A stretch of 64,000 bases of DNA from Collybiopsis luxurians FD-317 M1. Lineage: Eukaryota; Basidiomycota; Agaricomycetes; Agaricales; Omphalotaceae. Where the stretch lies: the NCBI GenBank assembly GCA_000827265.1, contig KN834791.1, positions 1-64,000 on the forward strand. The letters are read 5' to 3'. Shown in pieces: positions 22,887 through 34,286 of the stretch (its first letter is position 1; each line of letters begins with the position of its first letter). The notes under the pieces were generated by a model. It had not been told where the DNA came from. It worked only from the letters and a program-made list of their open reading frames with translations, and did not search any database. The translations under genes and the position numbers were made by a program.

Positions 22887-25736
22887 TTATTCAGTCAGAC
22901 TAAGCACCCCATCCGGAAAATCCTCAATCTTCGCGTTCCATACCCACACGGTCTGCGCCGCACCCGGCACAGAACCCGTACCCGAATCCGTCAGCGGTCC
23001 ACAAACAACATTTTGAATTGAAGGTGAAGAAGATCCATGCCCTGAACTAGACATATTCAACGATACGCTGGTCGTAACACTATCGCAGAACTAAACTCCA
23101 ATGACACGTTCACACTGCCAACATCCCTCTCACTCTCATCAACTAAAATCCTGGCATCATGCCCCGGCCAAAACCTTGTAACCGCCGGGGGCATTTCCAT
23201 CCAATCACTGTCAGGCACCAACACCTTAAACCCATAATCATCCATCCCAATACTCTTCATACACCCCAAATTCGGCGAAAGTGGCTCTTGCAACGTATAA
23301 TTCTCATAGGACCACAACAAGTTCCTCACCACCGTCCTCGCCTGATATGGCGAACTAATCCGCTCGGGTCCCGTACAGTTAAACTCCCACGTTCGCATAG
23401 CATTCTCGTTGGTCATGAGGAGCCAGACGGTATCGTTGTGCGTCCCGTTGAGGGTTTGGACGTCCAATATGGGGGAGCGGGGGATGGACCAGAGATTCAT
23501 TTGGGCGGTGACCCCGCCAGAGCCGGGCCGTTCGATAAAGTAGGTCCAGTTGCCGAGTTCTGTTACGTTGAAACCGTCTTGGAGAGCAGAGTACGTGCTG
23601 CGGAGAAAGTTGAACTGAGTGAGGAGACGGCGCGTGGGAGGAGTGGGGTCGAAATGGTCCAAGACATTCCAATCGTCTTTGCAGCCAATGAGAGCTCTTC
23701 CAAGGGACATATTTAAGTATTGGGTTGAGCCTCACTGGTAGCGGCCGTGTCGTTTCCCAAGCTTGATTAGCTGGCATTGCTTGACGACTGCATGCAACTT
23801 CATTCAGCTCCCAAAACGAGAAAAAGTCTAACCTTTACTTACCCGAATAGATAATTACTCGCAGTAGAATCATACGTATAAAATTGGGCTCTTCTCTATA
23901 ATAATAGTAGAATCAGAAGGATCAATATCAGCCTGCATTTATTTCCTCAACCAAAATTCGCCCACTTAGCACTCACCATAACTAACCCCGGCATTAACAT
24001 TGACGTCACAAATGTCCCCAACGCACTCCTCAATGTCCCATTCGACAAACTCGGCCACCTAAACACATCAAAACCACTCGTCCCAAACATATGCCGCGGA
24101 TCCAACGCCCCAGTCTCGGCATTCAAAAAATCGTTATTGATAAACATTTCGTTCCACGCGGTGATAAAATCCATGGAGGTGTCGTATGCAACTGGGAGAT
24201 TACCGTCCATGCCGAGGAAGGATGTGAGGGCACGGTAGATGGAGTAGTGAAAGGAGCAGCCGTCGAGGGCGTTGAGACCTGTGCCACGAAGGAAGTATGG
24301 GGAGGTGAAAAAGGTGAGGTTGGCTGCGACGGAGAAGGAAAAGGGACGAGTTTCTGGTGTACGTCTTCGACTTCTGTAAGATGAAACCGAGGAGAAGGAA
24401 GCGAGAGTGAGAGGACAACGGTCGACTTACAGATACAGCGAACCATACGTATCACCACCAGTAATCTCGCCTACAAAACAAAAAAATCAACCCCCCGTCT
24501 TCACCACCTGAATTAAAAAAGCGACCCACCCACAATATAGAAATTCTTCCCAAGCCTCTTCGCACACTCCCTCGTAGCAGCCAACCACTTCACCAACGCA
24601 TTCGACGTCACCTGCAACGCCTTATCTATCCTAATCGTATCAATATCCAATGCCATTATCACCATACACGAAAACGTCGTCAGCTTCCTCATCACCGAAG
24701 GCTTCCACTCCCTCAACCAATCCCGCTCCAAATCAAACTTCGATAGCTGTCGCTGCCAATCTGGAGACACACCGAATGCCTCTATATCGCCATACTGATC
24801 AAATCGGACTCGAGACATCCATGCGACGTCACATTAACGCTGGTTCCATCATCCTTCCAGAGTTGGGGGAGAAGGCAGGAGTTGTTGCGAGTGTTGCTGG
24901 TCTAGGAAGGGAATGCTCACTCACGGCTGACAAGGGAGGCATAGAGGTTAAAGAAAGGTACCTGAAAATCCTTGTATTCTGTGAAGTTCCAAGGCAGATA
25001 CTCGGGTTTGAGCCATTCTCCTTTATACTCTGAGAGGGTGAAGGGTCCACTGCGGTTGAAAAATATATACAAAGGGCTTAGAAAATGATGAGAAGAAGAA
25101 AGTGTTTCTATACGCACCTTAAATCCAATGATATTGCTTCTAGTACCAACCGTAAGGTCCGCCATAATCTACATACCTCTAGAGGGAATTTCGTCAATCG
25201 CCGCTACGTAATCACCCCATGTACCCCAATGAGGATCTACCGAAAAATCCAGGGGTGAATAACCTAAACGGTAACTTTCTAGCGAGATTTTTGAGGGAGC
25301 TACTCTACTGACCATCTGCCTGCCTGCCAAATCATATTCAAGAACGGTGTCCCAGATATGTATGTCACTCTAATTCCCACTCCCTGAAGATAATCTAACC
25401 TCGCCACGAGAACCTTTAAGTCGCCACCAAACCGAAGTTGAGTCTCTCGAACGTCCGACTCGTACATGATCCCGAAAAAATCATCATTTGACGGGTCTCC
25501 ATTCGCCTACTTGTCTAAAAGAATCGTATAGACCGGTAAAGCTCGCCAACTGTCCGGAGAAGGATTATTCGTCGTATTTTGGCAAGTGGTAAAGTATTCC
25601 GTTGCATCCGAAGTGTTCTTGTTAACATTCAGGTTGTAGGCTGTTGATCGTTGAATGGAAGGGCGTGGACGACTCGAGAACATGAATGTAAAATGTTGAT
25701 AGTAAAGAGAGCAAAACCGATGGCCAGCAAAGCCAT
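22887..25736 (-). pseudogene. ags1: Broken alpha-1,3-glucan synthase, amylase-like N-terminal module only
   Basis: Read on the minus strand, this region tracks the N-terminal part of cell-wall alpha-1,3-glucan synthases: a signal-peptide-like start (MALLAIGFALFTINILHS), then GDPSNDDFFG, LRFGGDLK, MADLTVGT, FGVSPDWQRQLSKF, LDIDTIRIDKALQVT, GEITGGDTYGSLYLGRGR, DFLNAETGALDPRHMFG, DDWNVLDHFDP and LQDGFNVTELGNWTYFI. The frame is disrupted by a frameshift soon after the signal peptide, a TAG in place of a sense codon near 25553, another TAG near 25168, further breaks near 24830-24900, and a frameshift near 23090. A stop at 22887 ends the homology. The glycosyltransferase and multi-membrane export modules that make these enzymes about 2,400 aa long are absent. 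The family synthesises cell-wall alpha-glucan at the plasma membrane; this copy cannot encode that enzyme. It sits between the SET gene and a decayed piece of the same SET gene. Confidence 0.85.
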
Positions 25737-25960
25737 GGCTTGATGTAGAAAAGATAAAGAAAAGGTTTCGGAATGGTGCTTACTTCTCAACGGTACAAGA
25801 TAAAGACAATCATCATTCCACACCAATCCAATTACGAGCCAAAGGTGCCACTGTCAGAGATAGACACGATTTTCACGGAGCACCCTCCCTCAGTAGGAGA
25901 CTTGCTGTGACGTGCTCCAGCGGCGGTTTTAATAACGACTCCATAAGATCGCCACTCGAT

Positions 25961-26555
25961 CCAAATGAGCAAGTATCTGGCGGAGATTTGGGTTCAAATT
26001 CTTGGCGATAGATTGTGTGCCTGACTCAATACACCATCTACGTTCTCTGTCGAGACTGGAGAGTTATTTTTTCCTTACAGCTACTACTGCAAAAATAAAA
26101 ATTGGATATTCCAAATCGCAAAACATTTTGCGCAAACCTCCATTCGGTATTTACGGTAAATGACAGATGCAAGCGATGATGAACTTGTGTGAAGGAGGGT
26201 ATGAACTGGATGGCGAAGAGACCTCGACCGTCGTAGGGGGTTGATTTTTGAGTGAGGAAGGGGTTGACGCGTTAATGGGCGACATGGAGGTCGAAAAAAA
26301 AAGGATCATGATGTGCACTTGCAATTGGTGCCGTCACGTTTTCGAATCCATGTTGCGTCAATATTGTTAACATAAGGTAAGTACTGCTTCTTTTCTATAG
26401 CTTCTGATCCTCATTCCATATTCATCTTTGTATTAAAGGAGCTGAAGCATCTATTGTTCCTAATTTGTGGTTCTTATGGGAGATCGCTGCGAGCAGGCGC
26501 GTCGGTTCGCTTTCCCAATGAGGTACTACATAATCTACCATCGTTTTAACCCTTG
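25961..26555 (-). pseudogene. Decayed duplicate of the SET gene's 5' end and promoter
   Basis: This block aligns by eye, in the same orientation, with about 22068-22690: the middle and start of the SET gene coding region plus about 200 bp upstream. Shared stretches include CCAAATGAGCAAGTATCTG, CACCATCTACGTTCTCTGT, GAAGAGACCTCGACCG and GAGGTACTACATA. The copy has many substitutions and indels and a broken frame. It and the parental gene bracket the glucan synthase relic as a direct repeat. Confidence 0.8.
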
Positions 26556-26687
26556 TCTAATCAGTCAGGTGCTTACTTCCTAGTGCTTACCTGTGTTTAC
26601 CCCCCGATTTCAGACACTGCCTCGAACTGTTTGACCGGTAACTCAAGCAACAGTCACATCTCGGTTACAGCCAAGTATGAATTTGTA

Positions 26688-27108
26688 GCACGATTTTGAA
26701 AATACACGCCTTAGTGACCTTGTTTACATGTAAACAAACATGACGAAATTTGCTCCATGTTGCTTTACCCTCCTCCCCCGTAACTACCCCTGGAGACCAG
26801 CCCCACTACACAGTCACCCATAAATTCACAACTCGATCCTTGGTTGTCCGCAGACCCCCTGGCAATTTTTTGCCACAGTTCCTGTTTCAATGACTCGTTT
26901 CTTGAGCCTGCTAATGGTGGAGGGTGAGATATGAGTCTTTCTTGCAGTGGAAGCATTAGTTTCAGAGAAAGAGACTGTGTAGATTCTTTCCTTTGTGGCC
27001 AGTGGGATGTAGTGGTAGTTGCCCATTGTGTTACATTGTGGAGCTAGTTCCATCATTTTTGTTTACATGTAAACAAGATCACTAAGGTGTGTATTTTCAA
27101 AATCGTGC
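26688..27108 (-). mobile_element. Tc1/mariner-like non-autonomous element 1
   Basis: This 421-bp element has terminal inverted repeats of about 45 bp (GCACGATTTTGAAAATACAC at the left, its complement at the right, with an internal GTTTACATGTAAAC palindrome), flanked by TA at both sides (26686-26687 and 27109-27110). On the minus strand, 27056-26826 encodes 76 residues including a helix-turn-helix-like stretch (ISPSTISRLKKRVIETGT) typical of the N-terminus of Tc1/mariner-superfamily transposases. No catalytic DDE/D region is present, so it is a deletion derivative. Confidence 0.75.
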
Positions 27109-27110
27109 TA

Positions 27111-27677
27111 CAGCCGTTTGCAAAAAGTTTTGCCCACTCAAGTTTTCAACAGCTGTTTATCTGTATTTACTCATCCTATACATTTCGAGGCCCAGGCCCA
27201 CCAAATTGNNNNNNNNNNNNNNNNNNNNNNNNNNNNNNNNNNNNNNNNNNNNNNNNNNNNNNNNNNNNNNNNNNNNNNNNNNNNNNNNNNNNNNNNNNNN
27301 NNNNNNNNNNNNNNNNNNNNNNNNNNNNNNNNNNNNNNNNNNNNNNNNNNNNNNNNNNNNNNNNNNNNNNNNNNNNNNNNNNNNNNNNNNNNNNNNNNNN
27401 NNNNNNNNNNNNNNNNNNNNNNNNNNNNNNNNNNNNNNNNNNNNNNNNNNNNNNNNNNNNNNNNNNNNNNNNNNNNNNNNNNNNNNNNNNNNNNNNNNNN
27501 NNNNNNNNNNNNNNNNNNNNNNNNNNNNNNNNNNNNNNNNNNNNNNNNNNNNNNNNNNNNNNNNNNNNNNNNNNNNNNNNNNNNNNNNNNNNNNNNNNNN
27601 NNNNNNNNNTCAAAATACTAAATACAAATAAACACAGGTAGAAAACTCGAGGGGGCAAAACTTTTTGCAAATGGCTG
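27111..27677. mobile_element. Tc1/mariner-like element 2, interior lost in assembly gap
   Basis: The terminal inverted repeats begin CAGCCGTTTGCAAAAAGTTT at 27111 and its near complement ends at 27677; similarity extends about 60 bp inward. TA flanks both ends (27109-27110, shared with element 1, and 27678-27679). Most of the interior is the 401-N gap, so true length and coding content are unknown. Confidence 0.7.
27209..27609. other. Assembly gap (N)
   Basis: 401 unresolved bases lying wholly inside element 2. The gap length may be nominal. Apparent open frames running through it are artefacts. Confidence 0.99.
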
Positions 27678-27699
27678 TACAAATTCATACTTGGCTGTA

Positions 27700-28077
27700 T
27701 AGTGGACTCGATCTGATCTGTGTCACTGGTCACAGGTAGTGCGAAAAGTTTGCTTGCATCCTAGAGAACAGAATCATTCAGGACAATGCTTCTAAATGGT
27801 CGGATACTGTTAATTTGAATGAGGAAGTCGCGATAGGCTCGAGCCTGAGACCCTAATTGACTTGGAACATACAGCCTTTGGACACCTTCCCATCTCGGCA
27901 CTCATCCAGTTCTATGTCTGATTGAATGATATATATACCGCTTCGTTTTGACAAATTGTTCAAGATGTAGTCCGTGAGTATCAATCCGAGATGACATGTG
28001 AACTATTTTTGGATTTTTTTTCTTTCCTCCTTTGAATTTAAGTAACTAGCACAGAACAACTTTACGTGTAGAACCCA
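27700..28077. promoter_or_regulatory. Upstream region of 7-TM gene 1
   Basis: No coding. A block around 27838-27880 (GAGCCTGAGA ... TACAGCCTTT) is also found upstream of the second 7-TM gene (about 31338-31375), so part of the promoter was duplicated with the genes. A TATATATA lies at 27930-27937, about 140 bp before the ATG. Confidence 0.4.
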
Positions 28078-29702
28078 ATGCCTCTCAGTGACGCAGAAGT
28101 CGATGCGGTCCGCCAGACATTGGCCGAAACCACGGATTTTCGAGTGTTTCCACTGTTAGTAGAAACTATCCTCTGGTGTAGGTGCTTTTGAATTCGCTGA
28201 TGACGAGCAGTACTTATTATGTGTCTCGTAGCGATTTTCACGGTTTTGATGGTTTTTGCCTCGTATAGTTGAGTTGATGGTCCTCGTTTTGCTGATAACT
28301 GAGAGCTGAGGCTTTCGCATTTTCTTGACAGTTATGATGTGAGTATAAGGCATCCAGCTCCGCTTGAACCCGAAAATGATGATGATCTTACGTGCAGATC
28401 TCGAGGCCTTCAAGTGCGTTCAAAGAAAGTAATGCTTTCTCTCACTCTCGTAATGTACGGGCTGGCTACGTTGGACTGGTTAATCGACGTTCGCCGAGTT
28501 TGGACAGACCTGAAAACGTCTGTTCCAGCGTTGCTCGACTCTCCTGCACGAGACGAATCTACACTCAATACTGAAAATGTTGTGCTCCGTATCATCCAGG
28601 CCATAACTAACAATATTTGTGTAAGCCGTATTCTCCCATGAAATTCCAACAGAGTTCAACGATTTTCGGATGCAGGTAATAATCGGTGACTTGGTAGTTT
28701 GCTGGAGAGTCTGCGTGGTCTACAGCTGGAGCGGAAGCACTATCATCACAGCTATCATTCTCATGCTTGCTTTGTTCAGTGGGTGTTCAATTTTCCAAAA
28801 AATTTCCTCTAAATAGTAATACGTATGTTCTCCAGGCACTGCTCTGACCTGTAACCTAACCCAAATTGGCGTCGGGTTCCCAAACGTCACACATCTTCAT
28901 GCTCTTCAGCCATCTCAGCTATACATCGACATCATCGCCCTCAGCTTTTCTGCCATCATCAACATCTGGGCTACAGGCATGATAGCCCTGAAAGTCTGGT
29001 TCGTGTACCATCTGTTTCAGTATTCCGATAAACCTTACCTTTTTTCAGGCAATCCCGACGCCAAATTAAGCTTTATTTATCCGGCGCTGATCGCAGATCC
29101 TCCGCACAGAGCATCATGACCATATTCGTGGAAAGCGGGGTCGTATATACTATCCTCTGGGTTCGTCTACTTGCCAGAGGAACGTCTGTAGCATTGAGCA
29201 ACTCATTTCATTTATCCCGCAGATTCTGAAAAACATTATTATTATCCCTGGTGTGGCGAATACTTCCTACACCAACTACGCCATCTTTGTCATGAACCAG
29301 GCAGTCGTGAGTTTTTCTGAGTCGGATAATTTTGACCAATCCCACGCATACATTCATATTTCCCTTTTGCAGGGAATGTATCCAACAGTCATTCTGGTAT
29401 TGGTCGTTCTCCAGAGATCTCATATTGACAACAAGTTCCAATACTCTGCCAGCAACATGACCGGTACCAGCGGCACTGTGCGCTTCGCTCATGGAACGCA
29501 TACTACTACTGCCACCGGTACTGTGTCACAGCATGAGATGCGCATAGATACTAGTGACACGGCAGAAAATCATAGTGACTTGGTGATCAGCATACAACAG
29601 ACCAAGGCCATGATGACAGACAAGCCCTACGATTCCGAATCTAGTTCCAAGAGCGGGTCCTATGACTCATTCATGGCCAAGGAAGGCAGATCCGTGGGTT
29701 GA
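28078..29702 (+). CDS. Seven-transmembrane protein, tandem paralogue 1
   Basis: Nine exons: 28078-28177, 28232-28267, 28332-28338, 28398-28620, 28676-28778, 28836-28998, 29049-29160, 29223-29306, 29373-29702, giving 385 aa. Seven hydrophobic segments are visible, followed by a polar Ser/Thr-rich cytosolic-like tail. Conserved stretches shared with the next two genes include RSKKVML, DVRRVWTDLK, ITNNICVI, NLTQIGVGFP and PGVANTSYTNYA. The architecture recalls the large, mostly unnamed 7-TM families of Agaricomycetes; a receptor role is possible but not shown. Exon lengths up to exon 8 are identical in all three paralogues, including a 7-nt exon 3 (Ile-Met and part codons). Confidence 0.85.
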
Positions 29703-31560
29703 ACAATTGTGCATAGAGTTATTTAAACCTTGCCTTGTGAGTCTTCTGCGTTGAAGGATAAGGCAGAGGTTAAGCGAATGTGTATAGAGGAAAATTGGTA
29801 GTGCATGTGGCTTTTCTGTCCTTTTTCCGATCTATGACTTTCTTTCCCGAATCATTAAAAACTTGTTGAGCATTTTTGATGGTGCGATGTATAATACCAG
29901 AAAACTTCCTGAAGTCAATGACAGATTGAAGACATCCTCTTGTCGAAAGCCCTCGATCGATGATTTATCCTCATATTTTCAACATGTCTCTAGAAGCGGT
30001 GCGTTGAACACGCAAAGTATATAGATCCCTAAGAGGTCTGCGGTGATAATATGAATCATCGAGCTTTGAATTTTTTTAGAATGAAGAAAAGATTGCTTGA
30101 GAGTTTTTACTGGCCTGGCATTAATTCTTCTGTTTCAGATGTCCCCTAGAAAATAACTTTGCCAGATCAACAATTTGCTTCGATTTCAGGTTAACATAAG
30201 GCGTGACGAAAGTCTTAATTGAGGATCTCTTTCGAGTTCATTAAGAGTTTTGTGTGCCCGGGAGAGCAATTACTTACGTTCTTCGCTTGCAGGCAGCAGC
30301 GATTGCTCTTTATTGCTATGCAAAAAAAAAAAAAAAGAAGAACCGAGAATTGCAATAGAGCTTAGAAGCTGACTCAGATCGGGCGCAGATCCTCCCCTCA
30401 ATTTCTGCGGGAGATGTTTGCTGCAATGTGCACATACTAAGTAAAATAGAGAAGAGCCACAACGTAGGGAAGCCGGACTCGGATGTTGATCCGAGGATCG
30501 GCGCCACGCGTTGCTGTCTCTGGATGAATACTAGTGATATTATTCATCCAGTGTCCTCAAACACTATTTCAGGTCAAGGCTCTATTTTTTCACACTTGAA
30601 TGCCAAGTAGCCTCAGGCAAAACACTTTCAGGGATCGGAGTTTTCCCTTTATCTGTAGTACATTCGGCTGATTAGTCGATCACCCTTTTTCTTTTCACAG
30701 TTGGATTTGAAGCACAGAAAATCAACGCGATCATTGTCATAGGATGTAATCTAGCCTATCTTTGGGCTTACACGCCTGCACATGTTATATTGCTTTCCAA
30801 TAGGTTGATCGTCTGAAGGCTCTGTGCTGTCTATCTGTCAGTATTTCCCTCCATGCTAATCTTGCCGGCAGCCTAGTTTTGCCGTTCGAGGCACTGGATA
30901 TAATATTGAGTTCGTTAATTTCGGGGACCTCTAACTGTCCAGGCCGTCCAGGTACCATCATCCCAGATTTGAACTGTACCGTACGTTAATAGTTTCCAGG
31001 ATTTCACTCTTCTTTCAAAACTGCATTAAGGTATTAATAGACCAGAATTCTTTCTTCTTACAGATGTCATACGAAGACTAGTACTGAGTACCTGATAAGT
31101 CCCGGGGTTGATGTTCTTGTCTCCAGCTACTGCGCGGGATCAGCGCCTTGAAAGTTGCCCCTGATGAATTCAATAGCCAGGCAAGGGTAAAAAAAAAGGA
31201 ACAGAAAAATTGGTCCATAACTTAATGCCTCTCAGTGATAGAGAAAGCAATCTACACCTGTACGACTTGAAATCATGCGGCTTTAATTGCTCTGAAAGTA
31301 TATATAGTAATAAAGCAATTAAGAAAGGGTTGAGCTCAGCCTGAGATCAACTGACCTCGAACCTACAGCCTTTTTATCGCGGCATACATCCTAAATTTGA
31401 CAAAGTGATATACTGTTGCAGTCTGACAGCCCGCTCAAAGCGCGATGGTAGGTTATCAATCAGTGTCATTACGAATGTCATGTAGACTAATATGGCTCTT
31501 TTTTCCTCCTTCTGCTCGATTTATATAGCCCTTGCACAGTAAAGCCCATGGTAATACCCA
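29703..31560. other. Intergenic between 7-TM genes 1 and 2
   Basis: No gene is supported. It contains an A-run (30321-30335), a perfect 10-bp inverted repeat (30521-30530 and 30541-30550), and at 31225 a 15-nt relic matching the start of 7-TM gene 1 (AATGCCTCTCAGTGA), suggesting partial duplication and decay. The block at 31338-31375 matches the upstream region of gene 1. Confidence 0.4.
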
Positions 31561-33150
31561 ATGTCTCTCAGTAACGCAGAAGCTGTCCTGGTCCGCCAGA
31601 CTTTGGCTGAAACCACGAATTTTCGTGTATTTCCACTGTTGGTGGAAACCATACTCTGGTGTAAGCACTGTTTTCTTCAGCCATTGACGGCTTATCACGA
31701 GTCTTATATATAGCAATATTTACGGTCCTGATGCTTTCTGCCTCGTACAGTTGAGTCTCGGTTTAGTTTTTCATGACCAAAGAGGAACAGTGGCTAATTG
31801 TCTGCTTTCCCCAATAGTCATGGTGTAGGTCCAAAAAATCGATGTCCGCTTCAAGTTTGAGAACGATCATTTTCGCAGATCTCGAGGCCTTCGAGTACGT
31901 TCAAAAAAAGTAATGCTTTCGCTCACTCTTGTCATGTACGGACTGGCTACGTTGGATTGGCTTATTGACGTCCGTCGAGTTTGGACCGACCTGAAGACAT
32001 CCGTCCCGGCGTTGCTTGTATCTCCGGCACTGGATGAGACTACCCTTAATACCACAAACGTATTGCTTCACATCATCCAAAGTATAACTAACAACATTTG
32101 TGTAAGCAGTCCTTCCTCTCAGGTACAATGCGGGTAGGATCCAACTTTTAAATGTAGGTAATCATTGGTGACCTGGTAGTTTGCTGGAGAGTTTGCGTGG
32201 TTTTTAACTGGGACAGAAGTACTGTTATCACTGCTACTGTGCTCATGCTAGCCTTGTTCAGTAGGTGACTGGTTTTTCTTCAGATATTTCAAAGAGTCAC
32301 AATATTCTGTAGGCACCGCTTTAACCTGTAATTTAACACAAATTGGCGTTGGATTCCCGAACGTGACTCATCTTCATGTCCTACAATCGTCTCAACTGTA
32401 CATCGACATCATCGCACTCAGCTTTTCTGCTATTATCAACATCTGGGCTACTACCATGATAGCTTCGAAAGCCTGGTCTGTATACAACTTCTTACAAGTC
32501 TGGTTTCTGCATTATAATGCTAGAACCTTTTCAGGAAATCCCGACGCCAAATCAAGCTTTATTTAGCAAGTGCCGACCGCAAATCTTCCGCAGAGAGCAT
32601 TATGACCATATTCGTGGAGACTGGGGTCGTATATACCATCCTTTGGGTTTGTCTTAAACGGAGTCTTTTTTATACCTGCGGTGCTTACTAGCCGCTTTGA
32701 TCCTTTCTGTAGATTTTGAAGAACATTATCATTATTCCTGGAGTTGCAAATACCTCATACACCAACTACGCTGTGGTTGTCATGAACCAGGCAGTTGTGA
32801 GTTTCTTTGGGTTGATTTGCTTTCATTAAGCCCAACTGATATGCTTTTATATTGTGCAGGGAATGTATCCAACAGTTATCCTTGTCCTGGTTGTTCTTCA
32901 GAAATCTCATATTGACAACAAATTTCAGTTGGCGGGAGATAGTGATACCGTCACCACAGGTCCTGTGCGCTTTGCCCACGGGACAGTTTTCACCTCTATT
33001 GGTTCCTTGTCACAGCATGAGTCGCGTACGGACATTAGTGGCGACCTGGTGATCAGTACACAACGGACTACGGTGATGATGACGGAGGACTTAAAGCTGT
33101 ACAAGTCGGAATCCAGTTCCAAGAGCGGTTCCTATGAATCTTTTACTTAG
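31561..33150 (+). CDS. Seven-transmembrane protein, tandem paralogue 2
   Basis: Nine exons: 31561-31660, 31714-31749, 31818-31824, 31879-32101, 32158-32260, 32313-32475, 32535-32646, 32713-32796, 32860-33150, giving 372 aa. It is very similar to paralogue 1 throughout the seven membrane segments (for example LATLDWLIDVRRVWTDLK). It differs mainly in a shorter C-terminal tail, which ends SKSGSYESFT. The first eight exons have the same lengths as in the other two genes, so the duplication kept the whole intron pattern, including the 7-nt exon 3 (TCATGGT). No disabling change is seen. Function is unknown; a sensor or receptor role is only an inference from topology. Confidence 0.85.
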
Positions 33151-33534
33151 TGTCAAAGAAAGTGGGTCCTTGGATTGAACAGCCGAGCGTGCGGTATAAT
33201 TCGAGGGTGATTTCTTGTCTGCCGATGTCGAAGAACAAGACACAGACGCGTGTCCGAAAGTCGCGGCTTTTACTCGCTGTCCCTTTTCCAACCCATATAT
33301 AATTCCTTTGAATAATGCAAGATCTTTACTTCCGAGACATTCCGAATCCATCGATTATCAAAAGAAAAAAAAATTGCAGAAGATTATCAAGGGGTTTCCC
33401 GTTGAGCAATACTGGGACTTAAATGCTGAAATGCCGATTGATCCTCGCTGAAGCCGGGTCGGCATTTTGAAGAATAAGCATTGCCGTAATTGTGCCGCTA
33501 TATTCCCAGATCATTCTCATGTTTCGACATGGGT

Positions 33535-33879
33535 CTAGTCTCGTTCTGGTAGAATTTGCGCAGGCGTGTTGGCCTTTTTCCCAATTGAGGTGCAAATCTG
33601 CCAACATTCAGCGCCGATCAATCTTCCACTCAGCTGGTGCGTCTTCGGCACTCCATAAAATGCCGATTCGTTCAATTCGGCCACCCCAAACTCGAATCTC
33701 ATCAGACCTTCTTGGATCATCAACAGTTCTCGGATTGCGTCCATGTCAAGTTTATGCACCTTCCCGGTCTCTTCTATAGTAAAGACCTTATGGCAGGAAA
33801 ATTGATCATCTATGTTGTAAGCAAGGAAGATGGGAAGCGAAAAGTGGGAATACATTCTATCGGTGAGTCCATCGCCCAA
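33535..33879 (-). CDS. Hypothetical minus-strand frame, weak
   Basis: An open frame of 114 codons starting MGDGLTDRMYSHFSLP and ending ILPERD, with a mixed, globular-looking composition (VHKLDMDAIRELLMIQ). It has no recognised domain, no obvious splice extension and no paralogue here. It might be an exon of a decayed gene trapped between the tandem 7-TM copies, or chance. Confidence 0.15.
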   Translation of the reverse strand: MGDGLTDRMYSHFSLPIFLAYNIDDQFSCHKVFTIEETGKVHKLDMDAIRELLMIQEGLMRFEFGVAELNESAFYGVPKTHQLSGRLIGAECWQICTSIGKKANTPAQILPERD

Positions 33880-34214
33880 ATGACTTCATTTTCCCTCGAG
33901 ATATTCTCAATGTAAGCAATTAGAAATAACCGCTAATATCTAAACACTAGGGCCTAACAAGTAGAAGGCCTTCATTCAGTGAATTTTTGAAAATGTAACT
34001 ATCCCTAGTAACCTTAGTACCTCCTGGAGCTGTACACCTTCATCTGATCAATGTACAAACGGATCAGGATCGAGATGTGATACGAAGTCTGTACAATTTC
34101 CGTGGGTGAGATGTTTCCTAGCTTGTCATCAGCTACTGCGTAGTGTCGCGGTTAGTTGGAACATCGCAAGTTGGCATTGTTCCATTTAAATACAGCTTCC
34201 GTTACCCAGGAAGT

Positions 34215-34224
34215 TATTTAAAAG
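34215..34224 (+). promoter_or_regulatory. Probable TATA-like element of 7-TM gene 3
   Basis: TATTTAAAAG, 62 bp before the ATG at 34287. Assigned by position and sequence only. Confidence 0.35.
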
Positions 34225-34286
34225 CGGAGATAATTCTCCTCCTTCATTTTAGCTCGTAGCCCAGCTTCATCCAAGATCTGTCAGTT

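Larger units (their letters stand above)
26666..27699. mobile_element. Composite nested insertion inside a 42-bp palindrome
   Basis: The left flank (26666-26687) and right flank (27678-27699) are exact reverse complements of each other. If the two inner elements are removed, with one TA kept, they form a perfect 42-bp palindrome whose half is TACAGCCAAGTATGAATTTG followed by a central TA. The outer ends are TA as well. Two TA-target elements (26688-27108 and 27111-27677) occupy the centre back to back. The palindrome may be the fused terminal repeats of an older TA-target element. Confidence 0.75.
33151..34286. other. Intergenic between 7-TM genes 2 and 3
   Basis: Apart from a weak minus-strand frame (33535-33879) nothing is recognised. 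A TATTTAAAAG at 34215-34224 is a plausible core promoter for the third 7-TM gene. Confidence 0.4.

Noticed and set aside
27087..27733. Long frames running through the N gap on both strands
   Set aside because: They are open only because the 401 unknown bases contain no stop; the real sequence on either side is transposon terminal repeat.
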